Origin: CAVQNQ01 sp963714205
GTDB taxonomy: Bacteria; Acidobacteriota; Terriglobia; Bryobacterales; Bryobacteraceae
Assembly: GCA_963714205.1 (NCBI GenBank)
Contig: CAVQNQ010000008.1
Coordinates: 248,001-312,000, forward strand
Length of the DNA stretch: 64,000 nt
Direction: 5' to 3'
The notes below the pieces were generated by a model. That model ran no database searches and had not been told where the DNA came from. It saw only the letters and a list, made by a program, of their open reading frames with translations. Of this stretch, positions 16,747 through 26,566 are shown one piece after another. Positions within the stretch are counted from its first letter, which is position 1. Each line of letters begins with the position of its first letter. The position numbers and the translations under genes are program-made.

Positions 16747-18901
16747 CCTTCCAGCCGCTCTAGGGGCCGCGTCGCCAGCCCGCAAGACCGCTTCCAAAGC
16801 CGCCGCGAAGGCCCCCGCTAAAGCGCTGTCGCCGCCGGCTTCGCTGGTGCGAGCCTACCGGCAGGCGCCCACGCCGGCGCACCGCACCGCCGTGGAAGCC
16901 TACGCCCACGCACACACCCAGGAGATCTCGGGATCCCTGGCGCTCCTGGGTTTGGGCGTGGCGGAGTACGAGCAGCGGGATTACGCGTCCGCCATCGCCG
17001 TCCTGAAGCGCGCGCGGGACCGGCTGCCGAAGCTGGCCGATTACACCGGCTACTACCTGGCAGCCGCGCGCGTGGAGCTGAGCGATATCGACGGCCTCGC
17101 GAAGGACCTGGCGCCGGCGCGCTCCGGCGGCGAGCCTTCCCCGCTGGCGGCCAAATCCTGGCTGCTGGAATCCCGCGCGTTGAAAACCACGGCTCCGCTC
17201 GAGGGTGTCCGGATCCTGCGCGGGCACTACGCCGCGCTGCCGCAGCCGGAAGGCGATCTGCGGCTGGCCGACTGCTACCAGGCCGCCAACGACCTGCCGA
17301 GGGCCGCCGAATTCTACCAGCGCGTCTATTATCAGTACCTGACCGGCGACGCGGCTACCCAGGCCGCCGCCGCTCTGGTCACCTTGCGGGATACCATGGG
17401 CGCCGCCTATCCGCGTCCTCTTCCGCAACAACTGCTGCACCGGGCTGACCGGCTGATGGAAATCCACGAATACGACAAGGCGCGTTCCGAGTATGCCGCG
17501 CTGGTTGCCGGCCCCCCGGTCCTGGAGGCCGAAGAGGCGCGCGTACGCATGGGCGAGGCCGATTATTCCAGGGGCAAAGCCGCGGTGGCGGCCGCATATC
17601 TGCGAAACCTGGAACTAACGGCACCCGAGGCGGATGCCGAGCGCTCGTACTACCTGGAGGAATGCGCCCGCCAGATGGGTGACGACGAAGCCATGATGGC
17701 CGCTGTGACGCGCCTGAGCGGGCGATATCCAAAATCCCCCTGGCGCCTGCGCGCGGTGGTCTCGGCCGCCAACCGCTACCTCCTGGTGAACCGCGCCGAC
17801 GCCTACGTGCCGCTCTACCGGACGGCTTGTCAGGATTTCCCCGACGACCCGGGCGCGGGCAGCTACCACTGGAAAGTGGCGTTCCGCGCGTACCTCGATG
17901 GCCAGAGCGGCGCACCGGATCTGTTGCGTGAGCACTTGCGCCTGTATATCGGGCACGCCACCGCCGGCGCGGCCCTCTACTTTCTGGCGCGCGGCGCCGA
18001 ACAGGCCGGTGATTTTGCCGCCGCGCGAACCCTGTATGCGCGGCTGTCGAGCGCCATGCCGAACACGTATTATGCGCTGCTGGCGCGCGCGAGGATGCTG
18101 CGCGCGGAGGTGGCCGCGGCGGGTTCTTCCGCGAGTGAAGAGAACTTCCTAGCATCCCTCGCCTGGGTGGCACCGAAACCGGTGACCACGGCCGCCACAC
18201 TTTCGACAAAAGCGCGCATCGAGCGCTCCCGGCTGCTGCGCACGGCCGGACTGGCCGACCTGGCCGATTCCGAACTGCGCTTCGGCGCGCGCAACGGCGG
18301 CCAGCCGGCGCTGCTGGCCATGGAGATGGCGGGGGCCGCGGATGCGCCCCACCTGGCCATGCGCATCATGAAGTCGCTGGCGCCCGAGTATCTCGATCTG
18401 CCTCTGGGCGGCGCTCCGCGGGCGTTTTGGGAGCTGCTGTTTCCCCTGCCTTATCGCGCCGATCTGATGCTCTGCGCGCGGGAACGGCATCTGGACCCCT
18501 ACCTGCTGGCCGGGCTGATCCGCCAGGAATCGGAGTTCGATCCCCAGGCGATTTCGCAAGCCAATGCCTACGGGCTGACGCAGGTGCGGCCGGCTACCGG
18601 ACGGCTCTTCGCGCGGCAATCGGGCGTGCCGCGCTTCAGCAGCCGCGCGCTGTTCCAGCCGGGGCTGAATCTGAAAATCGGCAGCTCGATTCTGCGCTCC
18701 ATGCTGGACCAGAACGGCGGAAGCGTCGAGCAGACCCTGGCTGCATACAATGCCGGCCCCCACCGCGTGATCGAATGGCTGGGCTGGCGCAGCTATCGCG
18801 AGCCGGCGGAGTTTGTGGAGTCCATTCCTTTCACGGAAACCCGCAACTATGTGCAGGCCGTGCTGCGCAATGCGGATGTGTACCGGCGCCTGTACAACTA
18901 G
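16697..18901 (+). CDS. Slt70-like lytic transglycosylase
   Basis: The 734-residue exported protein has a signal peptide (MTMRNCLAKITLVLCCSLPAALGAA), a long alpha-helical superhelix region of TPR-like repeats (about residues 50-560) and a C-terminal SLT (GH23) domain. The catalytic glutamate is E611 in RQESEFDP, followed by AYGLTQVRPATG and AYNAGPHRV, the family motifs. It cleaves peptidoglycan glycan strands with 1,6-anhydro formation in the periplasm. The start (ATG, with a second ATG two codons later) overlaps the preceding gene. Confidence 0.88.
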   Translation: MTMRNCLAKITLVLCCSLPAALGAASPARKTASKAAAKAPAKALSPPASLVRAYRQAPTPAHRTAVEAYAHAHTQEISGSLALLGLGVAEYEQRDYASAIAVLKRARDRLPKLADYTGYYLAAARVELSDIDGLAKDLAPARSGGEPSPLAAKSWLLESRALKTTAPLEGVRILRGHYAALPQPEGDLRLADCYQAANDLPRAAEFYQRVYYQYLTGDAATQAAAALVTLRDTMGAAYPRPLPQQLLHRADRLMEIHEYDKARSEYAALVAGPPVLEAEEARVRMGEADYSRGKAAVAAAYLRNLELTAPEADAERSYYLEECARQMGDDEAMMAAVTRLSGRYPKSPWRLRAVVSAANRYLLVNRADAYVPLYRTACQDFPDDPGAGSYHWKVAFRAYLDGQSGAPDLLREHLRLYIGHATAGAALYFLARGAEQAGDFAAARTLYARLSSAMPNTYYALLARARMLRAEVAAAGSSASEENFLASLAWVAPKPVTTAATLSTKARIERSRLLRTAGLADLADSELRFGARNGGQPALLAMEMAGAADAPHLAMRIMKSLAPEYLDLPLGGAPRAFWELLFPLPYRADLMLCARERHLDPYLLAGLIRQESEFDPQAISQANAYGLTQVRPATGRLFARQSGVPRFSSRALFQPGLNLKIGSSILRSMLDQNGGSVEQTLAAYNAGPHRVIEWLGWRSYREPAEFVESIPFTETRNYVQAVLRNADVYRRLYN

Positions 18902-18969
18902 CCGGGCCAACCCAGTTGAGATGGTACCCTTGTATACGGGTTTTCCGGGAATTTCAAATAGAGGACATC

Positions 18970-19293
18970 ATGGCAGATAAGAAGAAAGCAGCCGAAGGCG
19001 CCTCGGTGAATGACGCAGAAGCGACTGACAAAGCAGCCAAGAAAAAGGAGAAGAAGAAGGCAGCCGAAGGCGGCGCGGCGAGCGATGTGGAAGCAGCCGG
19101 CAAAGCCGCCAAGAAGAAGGCAGCCCCTCCGGAAGTTGCGGCCGTGGCCGAGCCCGCGCCGAAGCCTCAGACTAAGTCCACGAAGATTCCGAAACTGGCC
19201 AAGAAGAATAAGTCTCGATTACCCCGCCGCCAGAAGAAGGCTCTTAGGAAAGCGGAGGCTGCTCAGCGCATACAGACTGGCGATCGGCGGTAA
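18970..19293 (+). CDS. Lys/Ala-rich histone H1-like basic protein
   Basis: The product of about 107 residues is composed of repeated KKKAAEG/AAKKK units followed by a basic tail (RLPRRQKKALRKAEAAQR). ATG at 18970 is preceded by GAGG. Composition resembles bacterial histone H1-like DNA-binding proteins, but low complexity makes homology unreliable. Earlier ATGs in the same frame (from 18427) are antisense or out of frame with the transglycosylase and are not used. Confidence 0.6.
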   Translation: MADKKKAAEGASVNDAEATDKAAKKKEKKKAAEGGAASDVEAAGKAAKKKAAPPEVAAVAEPAPKPQTKSTKIPKLAKKNKSRLPRRQKKALRKAEAAQRIQTGDRR

Positions 19294-19314
19294 CTCCGCC
19301 CGCTGGCATCGGAT

Positions 19315-19425
19315 ATGCCCGCCACGGACTTTCTCATACGGCTATTCACTGCCCTGTCTCCTGGCGCCCTGGTCGGATTGGAGCGCCAATGGCGGCAGCG
19401 CATGGCCGGCACACGCACGACGGCC
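19315..19425 (+). pseudogene. mgtC/sapB family 5' fragment
   Basis: Only about 37 codons are present (MPATDFLIRLFTALSPGALVGLERQWRQRM). The core GALVGLERQWRQRMAG is the conserved MgtC/SapB N-terminal signature. After TRTTA the similarity ends abruptly, and the rest of this membrane protein gene is missing from the window. The break coincides with the 3' end of the methyltransferase gene on the other strand, so this marks a recombination junction. Confidence 0.75.
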
Positions 19426-20044
19426 TTCTTCCCTCTATGGCGATGGCGTTCTCGAACCTTCGGGCATCCTCGACCAAGGCGAACATGGGGTCTTCACAGT
19501 CTCCAAAATGACACTGGCGCACGCGCTGGAAACCGTGCTCTTCGAGCGCGCGGCAAAGCGACAACGCGTCCCACATCCACGCATGCCCTGATCTGGCAAA
19601 CGATTCGGACAGGATCCTTCGGATCCCAGGGGCCCGTTCCTTCCTGCCCAGACGAGTTTCAATCAGGAAGAAGCGGTTCGCCGCGTGATCGCCAGCGTCA
19701 AGTCTCCGCAAGTATTCCCGGGCCGCCCAGTCGAGGTCGGGAACCACCAATCGGAATATACCGCCGGCGCGAAGGATTTTCCGGGTGTTTTCCAGCGCGA
19801 CGTGACACTCACCCAGGGTGAGATGTTCCAGCACATGGCTGGCGTAGATGCCGCGGCAGCTCGCGTCAGGAACTGGCAGGCCCTTAACGATATCCCCCGG
19901 TCTGACATTGGACGGGAACCGTCGGGCGTTCTTGGTGACCAGTTTACCAATAATGGGAAGCCTTTCGAATTTTAGAGTGGGCGACGCGTCGAAGTTTATC
20001 CATTCCACAGGCGCACTGAACCCACACCCGTACTGTACGTACAT
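19346..20044 (-). CDS. SAM-dependent methyltransferase, C-terminus altered at junction
   Basis: The 232-residue class I methyltransferase begins MYVQYGCGFSAPVEWINFDAS, where YGCG..AP corresponds to motif I. It also has ASHVLEHLTLGE and FRLVVPDLD. Such enzymes are common in surface polysaccharide clusters; the acceptor is unknown. The last ~27 residues (RRPSCVCRPCAAAIGAP and on) are encoded by the antisense of the mgtC fragment, so the original stop was lost at the junction near 19425. The domain itself looks complete. ATG at 20044 has AGGGG about nine bases ahead. Confidence 0.75.
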   Translation of the reverse strand: MYVQYGCGFSAPVEWINFDASPTLKFERLPIIGKLVTKNARRFPSNVRPGDIVKGLPVPDASCRGIYASHVLEHLTLGECHVALENTRKILRAGGIFRLVVPDLDWAAREYLRRLDAGDHAANRFFLIETRLGRKERAPGIRRILSESFARSGHAWMWDALSLCRALEEHGFQRVRQCHFGDCEDPMFALVEDARRFENAIAIEGRRPSCVCRPCAAAIGAPIRPGRQETGQ

Positions 20045-20082
20045 ATATAGAATCCCCTATTCAATCCCCCCCGGCCGGGTTC

Positions 20083-20634
20083 TTACTTCGCGTGCGCTTG
20101 TGCGACGCCCTGTCCGGTTGCCGCGCGCGGCGCCTGCGCCTGCCGAAGCCGGGCAATCTCTCGCGCCGCCACGCGGGCGTAACCCGCCTTTTTGGGGAAG
20201 GTTCTGAGCCGAAGCTTTACAACAATATAGAAATGCCGAAGCACGAACAGGTAGCTACCGGCCAACAAACAAAAGCCCGTAATCCGTGTGAGCATTTTCG
20301 CATTTACGCTAAAGGGCAGTATCGCCGCCAGCAGAGCCGGACCGAGATCCAGGACCTCGATGGAGACGATCATCAGAGCCGTACCGCCAATGAAATTCAG
20401 GATCATCGCACCATACAGCGAAATCAGGTCGGCAATATAGCCGCTATCGGGGCCCTCCTGTAAGGCCAGATCCTCGGAGAGTCTCTCAATACGCCTGATC
20501 GCGCGCGCGCTGCTCGTGCCGGCCCACCATCTCTGAAATAGCGGCGTCGCAGCGTACACCGCCGCTCCAATCAAGACCGAAGATAGAACGGACAAGATGC
20601 CTGTCCAAGCTGCCAGCAATCCGACTGTGTCCAT
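20083..20634 (-). CDS. small integral membrane protein, unknown function
   Basis: The 183-residue product has four hydrophobic segments: about residues 7-30, 68-90, 96-112 and 117-137 (LTRITGFCLLAGSYLFVLRHFY). A soluble loop (SSARAIRRIERLSEDLALQEG) and a basic cytosolic tail are also present. I recognise no family. It is transcribed on the same strand as the methyltransferase, 38 bp away, and divergently from the giant beta-helix protein. Confidence 0.65.
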   Translation of the reverse strand: MDTVGLLAAWTGILSVLSSVLIGAAVYAATPLFQRWWAGTSSARAIRRIERLSEDLALQEGPDSGYIADLISLYGAMILNFIGGTALMIVSIEVLDLGPALLAAILPFSVNAKMLTRITGFCLLAGSYLFVLRHFYIVVKLRLRTFPKKAGYARVAAREIARLRQAQAPRAATGQGVAQAHAK

Positions 20635-20973
20635 GTAATCCCATCCCTTCCTTAACTAAAGTTAGTAGACCTGGTTGAGCAACCCGCCAGCCGGCGTGGT
20701 CTCCGACCTGTGTTTGCTTACTAAACGTAACCACCTGCGAAATGTATTGCTGATCCCTGGTTTTTGCTTCTGTTGCGCCAGTCAAGGCCGTATGATAAAC
20801 GTATCCTTCTAGTGTTTTCTAGCCGTTACTCAGGTTCCCGCAGACCAAAGCGAACTCCTTGCGCCTTTCTTCAACCGGCTAACGTTCCACTTCGAAGCCG
20901 GCGGACTTTCGAGCCGCAGCTTCTTGCCGCAGCGCCGCCTGCCCTCGCCCAGTTCAGACTGGAGAACGGTGCA
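20635..20973. promoter_or_regulatory. divergent intergenic region (339 bp)
   Basis: No gene is supported here. It separates the minus-strand membrane protein from the plus-strand giant protein, so promoters for both are expected. It holds a 12-bp palindrome TAACTAAAGTTA at 20653-20664, a possible operator, and a -10-like TATGAT near 20790 with no convincing -35 at standard spacing. The open frame running in from 20764 lacks signal-peptide or family sequence before the ATG at 20974. Confidence 0.4.
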
Positions 20974-23900
20974 ATGAAACCCCTTCACCCCCATGACCGC
21001 CTTACTGCTCGCCTCCGCAATTGGATTATCAGCCTGCTAATAGCTTTCTCGGCGCTAGTTGGGACTTCCTGCCTCAAGGGGCAGGCGAATTCGAGCGTGA
21101 CTGCGTTCGGGGCCGTCCCGGACGGGATCCTTCGGACCGACGGAGCCATGACGGCGGGCTCGGCCCTCCTCACCTCGCCATCGTCCAGCTTCACCGCGGC
21201 GGATGTCGGCAAATATATTCAAGTGATCGGAGCCGGCGCCGGCAGCACGTCCCACACGGACGGCGCCATATCCGACGGCTCGGCCGTCCTTACTTCGGCT
21301 TCGGGAACCTTCGCTTCGACGGACGTGGGCAGGGGCATAGTAGTTATCGGCGCCGGGCCGAGCGGCGGCAATCTTGTCACCTCCATTCAGAGCTACAGTG
21401 CACCGGACTCCGTCACACTTAGCGCCGCGGCGAGCACCTCGGTAGCCGGTGCGACGTACTATTACGGCGCCATGACTCTCGAAGGCACCGTTCAAGGCGT
21501 TCAGAACGGCACGACAATCAGCCTGAGCGCGCCGGCTTTGGCCACCATCAGCGGGGCGACCTTCGCCTACGGCACTGAGAACCACACCGCTTTCCAGAAC
21601 GCCGTCGACACTGCGGGCCAAGCGGGCGGGGGCGTTGTGTCGGTCCCCGCTCCATCTTCCTGTCCCAGCGGCGCCACTTGCGGTTACGTGCTGCGAGCCA
21701 CCGACCAGATGACCGCCAAGGCGCCCGGCGCGGTCAAGATTCGGTACAATGACGTCTCCCTCGCCGGCGACGCGCCGCAGACAAATCTCTTTTGCAGAGG
21801 GGCGTTCGGTGTCTACACCGACACCGTGGCCTTCCCGGGAGTGACCGGCGATATTCGCGGCAACTGCCTGGCGATCGGCGATAACGGCGGCCCTAACGGC
21901 ACGGCCGGCGAGGCCGTTTCCAATGTCACGATTTCCAACCTGCACCTCTATGGGATGACAAATGGGAACACCTTCAACGTGAGCTTCGGATATCCGCTTC
22001 AGACTCCCACCGGCGATGGATGGGATATCACCCACAAGGCCATTTATATGTGGGACAACAGCTCGTTTTCGAATATTACGGTCAACTCGGTCATCACTCA
22101 GGACTTTAAGGCTGAGAACATATACTCTGGCGGATCGGTCGTTACCGGGATGGTAATCGTAAACTCGACGCTGACGAACTTCAATGGCAACGGCATCTCC
22201 ATGCTGGCGGCTGACCTGCAGGTCTTGAATTGCACCATCAGCAACGGGTCCAATGCCGCGGTGGAGAACTCCACCGTGAGCGCGGGCGGCGCCGCGCTCA
22301 TCCGGCAACTGTATCAGGGGAATGCGATTTCCCGGCTCGCGAGAGAGGGGATCGTGGTGGTCGGGGTGGATGGCGGCGTGGCGTCCGGATACGTGCAAAT
22401 CACGAATAACACTTTCGATACCATCGCGGAAATCAACGGGAGCGGCACCGAATCCGCGGTCTACATCGGGTCTCAAAACAACTACGTTCCTCCGGCAAAC
22501 GTGACCGTTACCGGCAACATGTGCCACGACTGCTACTCGTTCGGCGTTTTCGAAACCAGCGGGAATACGCTGGTCCAGGGGAATACGTTCACAGTGGACC
22601 AACACCCTGCCGGCAGCGTGTTCGCCTTCATGTATCCCCTCACCGGCTTGACTATTTCCAATAACACCGGTTCCGCGACCGCGCACGCGCAAGCGAGCGG
22701 GCTTTCGGTGGGCGCGGTCTACCTGATCAATCCGGGCTATGCTACGGGCGGCTTCGCCTGGAAGAACGTAGTGTTGACGGGGAATAACTGGACCTTTGCG
22801 AGAACCCCCCAGTACGAGTTCGTCACCACCAGCGGGCTTGGATGGCAGTTGGTTACCTTGGATAACTTGAACTGGCAAGGCGACGTTTGTAGCGGCTGCA
22901 CCCACGCGGACGTAAATCACGGCGCCGTCAATCTCGCGCAGACAACTGTCATTGAGCCATACGGGCCGGTCGTTTATGTCACCGGCAATAGCTCGGGCGT
23001 GACCGCGACGGTGAACGCGCTGAAACAAGAGGATGGGTCCCAGATACAGATCGTAAACGCTGGCTCGAACGCGGTGTCTTTCGTGTCTGACGCCAACATG
23101 AGTCTGCCGTCCACCATCACTTTGCCGGGCGGAAACAACAATTCGGTGAACTTCTTCTACCATGCATCGGTTGGCAGGTGGACCACTTCGAATAGTGCGA
23201 CCGCAACGATCAGTGCCAGCGGGGGCACGCCCCAGAGTGCGACCGTCAACACGGCTTTCGGAACGGCCCTTCAGGCCACTGTAACGGGTTCCGGCAACAG
23301 TCCTATGAGCGGAGTTTCCGTGACCTTCACCGCGCCAAGTTCCGAGGCCAGCGCCAGCTTCGGCGGCTCGGCTAGCGCCACAGTGGTAACCGGATCGAAC
23401 GGAGTAGCCACCGCGCCTGTGCTGACCGCTAACGGCCAGGCCGGAAGTTATGTGGTTACAGCCAGTGCCGCGGGCGTCGGAAACGCGGCTTTCAGCTTGA
23501 CTAACACGCTCAGTGTTACCGGAACGGGCGGCGTTCTCGGCGGTTCGGGCGCCAGCTCCGCCGCGGCGGTCAACCTCACCGCGGAAGGCGGCCTCGACTG
23601 GGTGCATTGGGGAGATGGGAGCCTCAACCGGAAAGCAGGCGTAACTGCGCAAATCAGTTCCGATAACGTGATTGGCACCGGGAGCGTACTGACTTATAGT
23701 AACGATCCCCGGCCCGTGAGCTGGACCGACGGCACGCCCACCGCGGCCAGCAGCAACAACATGAATGGCATCTATATCAGCGGCGTCGGGCAGGGCTTTT
23801 CTTTCACGGCTCCCGCCGACACCACGGCGCGCACACTGGTGGCTCACGTGGGCGGCTGGAATAGCGGCGGTACTTTGACGGCTCATCTGTCGGACGGCTC

Positions 23901-26493
23901 GGCTCCCGATTTCGTTGACGTCACATCGGCTGCCAGTGGACAATTCGACCGCAACTACACGCTGAGTTATAGCGCCGGAACGGCCGGCCAGACGCTGACG
24001 GTCAGTTGGGTCATGTCTTCCGCCCTCAGCGGCGGAAACGTCACTCTTAATGCGGCGGCTCTGGTCGGCGCGAGCGTCACTGCCACGTCGGGTACGCCGC
24101 AGAGCACCACCGTTGGTACCGCTTTCCCCGCCGCGCTCCAAGCCACCGTCAGCGATAGCGGCGGGAACCCGGTGAGCGGCGCCGTGGTCACCTTTACCGC
24201 TCCGGGCACCGGGCCCACCGCGAACTTCGCGGGTTCGGCGAGCGCCACCTCGACAACCAATAGCAGCGGTATCGCCATCGCGCCGACTCTCACCGCCGGC
24301 AGCCAGGCCGGCACCTATCAGGTCATAGCGACTGTTGCGGGGCTGGCGACTTCGGCCAGCTTCAGCCTGACCAATCTCGCGGCCGGCCCGGCGAGCGTTA
24401 CGGCCACAGCCGGCACGCCGCAGAGCGCTACCGTAAACACCGCCTTCGCCACCGCCCTGCAGGCCACCGTGAAGGATGCCAGCGGCAATCCGCTGAGCGG
24501 CGTCACCGTGACCTTCGCCGCGCCAGCCAGCGGGGCCAGCGCCACCTTGGGCGGATCGGCGACCGTCACCACCAACACCAGCGGGGTGGCCGCTTCCCCC
24601 GTTCTGACCGCCAACGGCCAGGCCGGCAGCTATAACGTGACCGCCAGCGTGGCGGGCGTCACCACCCCAGCCAGCTTCAGCCTGACCAACACGGCCGCGA
24701 CTAAAGGTGGCACGGGTGGAACTCTCTCCGGCTCCGCCAACTCCAACTCGGGGACTTTCAACCTGACCACTGAAGGAACTACCGATTGGGTCAACTGGGG
24801 AAATGTCTCCGGCGGGCCCGGAATCGCGGATCGCAAAGCCGGTGTCACAGCGCAAATCAGCAACTACAAAGAGATCGGATCTTTGGCAGTGGGCACCACC
24901 GGCAATGATCCGCGCACGCTGACCTGGAGCGACGGAACACCAAACGTCAGCGGCCCCAATAGCACGGTCGTGTATGTAGACAGCAATTCGGGTCATCCCG
25001 GCGAAGGCTTTTCGTTCACGGTTCCGGCGGACACCAACATGCGCACTCTGGCGTTTTACGCGGGAGGACAAGACGGCGGCGGTACGCTAACCGTCAGCTT
25101 GTCGGATGGCTCGGCGGCCAATTACCAGGACACCACGGCTAACCAGAGTAGCCGGTGGGACCGGAACTATACCATCACTTACAGCGCCGCTTCGGCGGGG
25201 CAAGCCTTAACCATCCAGTGGGTGAGCGCGACAGCGTCCGGCAGCGTGAGTTTGGGCGGCGCGGCCCTTTCCCTGGCAGGATCGCCCGGTTCTGCTTCGA
25301 GCATTACTGCCACCGCCGGCGCGCCGCAGAGCGCCACCGTGAACACCGCCTTCGCCACCCCGCTGCAAGCGACCGTGAAGGATGTCAATGGCAATCCGCT
25401 GAGCGGGGTGAGCGTGACCTTCGCCGCGCCGGCCAGCGGTGCCAGCGCGACCTTCGGCGGATCGGCGACCGTCACTACTAACACCAGCGGAGTGGCCACC
25501 GCGCCGGCCCTGACCGCCAATGGGCAAGCCGGGAGCTACACCGTGACCGCCAGCGTGGCGGGCGTCACCACCCCAGCCAGCTTCAGCCTGACCAATCTCG
25601 CGGCCGGCCCGGCGAGCGTTACGGCCACAGCCGGCACGCCGCAGAGCGCTACCGTAAACACCGCCTTCGCCACCGCCCTGCAAGCCACCGTTAGAGACAC
25701 CAGCGGCAATCTGTTGAGCGGCGTCACCGTGACCTTCGCCGCGCCGGCCAGCGGTGCCAGCGCCACCTTCGGCGGATCGGCGACCGTCACCACTAACACT
25801 AGCGGGGTGGCCACCGCGCCAGCCCTGACCGCCAACGGCCAGGCGGGCAGCTACACCGTAACCGCCAGTGTGGCGGGCGTCGCTACCTCGGCCAGCTTCA
25901 GCCTGACCAACATGGCCGCGACCAAAGGCGGCAGCGGATCTCTCTCCGGCTCCGCCAACTCCAACTCGGGAACTTTTAACCTGACCACCGAAGGGACTAC
26001 CGATTGGGTTAACTGGGGCGTCATCTCCGGCGGGCCCGGAATCGCCGATCGCAAAGCCGGCGTCACGGCGCAGATCAGCAATTACACGGAGATCGGATCT
26101 TTAGTAGTCGGTACCACCGGCAATGACCCGCGCACGCTGACCTGGAGCGACGGAACACCAAATGTCAGCGGCTCCAATAGCACCGTCGTATACGTAGACA
26201 GTAATTCGGGTCATCCCGGCGAAGGCTTTTCGTTCACTGTTCCGGCGGGCACCACTACCCATACTCTGGTGTTTCACGCAGGAGGACAAAACGGCGGCGG
26301 TACGCTGACGGTCAGCTTGTCGGATGGCTCGGCAGCCAATTACCAGGACACCACGGCTAACCAGAGTGGCCGGTGGGACCGGAACTACACCATCACTTAC
26401 AACGCCGCTTCGGCGGGGCAAACCTTAACCATCCAGTGGGTAAGTGCGACAGCGTCCGGCAACGTGAGTTTAGGCGGAGCCGCGCTGCAGTAA
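20974..26493 (+). CDS. giant secreted beta-helix / Ig-repeat protein (1839 aa)
   Basis: A signal peptide (LLIAFSALVGTSCLKGQ) leads into a pectate-lyase-like parallel beta-helix region to about residue 740, with rungs such as NVTISNLHLYG, YVQITNNTFDTI and TLVQGNTFTV. Five Ig-like units of ~100 residues (TPQSATVNTAFAT... to ASFSLTN, invasin/Big_1-like) follow, interleaved with three copies of a ~185-residue module containing DWVNWG, IADRKAGVTAQIS and SLSDGSAANYQDTT. Order: Ig (747-848), module (851-1032), Ig-Ig (1033-1242), module (1245-1435), Ig-Ig (1436-1646), module (1648-1839). ATG at 20974 has GGAGA eight bases ahead. It is likely a surface or matrix protein. No anchor is seen. Confidence 0.85.
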   Translation: MKPLHPHDRLTARLRNWIISLLIAFSALVGTSCLKGQANSSVTAFGAVPDGILRTDGAMTAGSALLTSPSSSFTAADVGKYIQVIGAGAGSTSHTDGAISDGSAVLTSASGTFASTDVGRGIVVIGAGPSGGNLVTSIQSYSAPDSVTLSAAASTSVAGATYYYGAMTLEGTVQGVQNGTTISLSAPALATISGATFAYGTENHTAFQNAVDTAGQAGGGVVSVPAPSSCPSGATCGYVLRATDQMTAKAPGAVKIRYNDVSLAGDAPQTNLFCRGAFGVYTDTVAFPGVTGDIRGNCLAIGDNGGPNGTAGEAVSNVTISNLHLYGMTNGNTFNVSFGYPLQTPTGDGWDITHKAIYMWDNSSFSNITVNSVITQDFKAENIYSGGSVVTGMVIVNSTLTNFNGNGISMLAADLQVLNCTISNGSNAAVENSTVSAGGAALIRQLYQGNAISRLAREGIVVVGVDGGVASGYVQITNNTFDTIAEINGSGTESAVYIGSQNNYVPPANVTVTGNMCHDCYSFGVFETSGNTLVQGNTFTVDQHPAGSVFAFMYPLTGLTISNNTGSATAHAQASGLSVGAVYLINPGYATGGFAWKNVVLTGNNWTFARTPQYEFVTTSGLGWQLVTLDNLNWQGDVCSGCTHADVNHGAVNLAQTTVIEPYGPVVYVTGNSSGVTATVNALKQEDGSQIQIVNAGSNAVSFVSDANMSLPSTITLPGGNNNSVNFFYHASVGRWTTSNSATATISASGGTPQSATVNTAFGTALQATVTGSGNSPMSGVSVTFTAPSSEASASFGGSASATVVTGSNGVATAPVLTANGQAGSYVVTASAAGVGNAAFSLTNTLSVTGTGGVLGGSGASSAAAVNLTAEGGLDWVHWGDGSLNRKAGVTAQISSDNVIGTGSVLTYSNDPRPVSWTDGTPTAASSNNMNGIYISGVGQGFSFTAPADTTARTLVAHVGGWNSGGTLTAHLSDGSAPDFVDVTSAASGQFDRNYTLSYSAGTAGQTLTVSWVMSSALSGGNVTLNAAALVGASVTATSGTPQSTTVGTAFPAALQATVSDSGGNPVSGAVVTFTAPGTGPTANFAGSASATSTTNSSGIAIAPTLTAGSQAGTYQVIATVAGLATSASFSLTNLAAGPASVTATAGTPQSATVNTAFATALQATVKDASGNPLSGVTVTFAAPASGASATLGGSATVTTNTSGVAASPVLTANGQAGSYNVTASVAGVTTPASFSLTNTAATKGGTGGTLSGSANSNSGTFNLTTEGTTDWVNWGNVSGGPGIADRKAGVTAQISNYKEIGSLAVGTTGNDPRTLTWSDGTPNVSGPNSTVVYVDSNSGHPGEGFSFTVPADTNMRTLAFYAGGQDGGGTLTVSLSDGSAANYQDTTANQSSRWDRNYTITYSAASAGQALTIQWVSATASGSVSLGGAALSLAGSPGSASSITATAGAPQSATVNTAFATPLQATVKDVNGNPLSGVSVTFAAPASGASATFGGSATVTTNTSGVATAPALTANGQAGSYTVTASVAGVTTPASFSLTNLAAGPASVTATAGTPQSATVNTAFATALQATVRDTSGNLLSGVTVTFAAPASGASATFGGSATVTTNTSGVATAPALTANGQAGSYTVTASVAGVATSASFSLTNMAATKGGSGSLSGSANSNSGTFNLTTEGTTDWVNWGVISGGPGIADRKAGVTAQISNYTEIGSLVVGTTGNDPRTLTWSDGTPNVSGSNSTVVYVDSNSGHPGEGFSFTVPAGTTTHTLVFHAGGQNGGGTLTVSLSDGSAANYQDTTANQSGRWDRNYTITYNAASAGQTLTIQWVSATASGNVSLGGAALQ
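23212..26490 (+). repeat. tandem Ig-like / DWVNWG module array
   Basis: Within the giant gene, ~315-bp Ig-unit repeats and ~570-bp module repeats alternate, with long stretches of near-identical DNA between copies (for example around 24385-24695 and 25597-25911). Such arrays are prone to copy-number change and to assembly collapse. Confidence 0.85.
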
Positions 26494-26517
26494 GAAGCAT
26501 TCGCACGATTCCGTTCC
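25903..26517. repeat. long inverted repeat, left arm (~615 bp)
   Basis: The last module, stop codon and 24 bases after the stop of the giant plus-strand gene are repeated in inverted orientation at 30362-30975 with about 97-98% identity by eye. Identity stops at 26517 and at 30362. The pair encloses fcl, gmd and a PQQ-propeller gene. Confidence 0.85.
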
Positions 26518-26566
26518 CAAGCGCGGGAGAGTTCTGCTCGCGCAATCGCGCCGGTGGGTTGCGGCG

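Noticed and set aside
21055..25071. Minus-strand open frame of 1338 codons opposite the giant gene
   Set aside because: It is antisense to the repeat array. Its sequence repeats because the sense strand does, it has no signal peptide or family motif, and similar shadows occur opposite the second giant gene.
23212..26490. Regular ~300-bp repeats as a possible CRISPR array
   Set aside because: Units are far too long, have no unique spacers, and encode Ig-like domains in frame.
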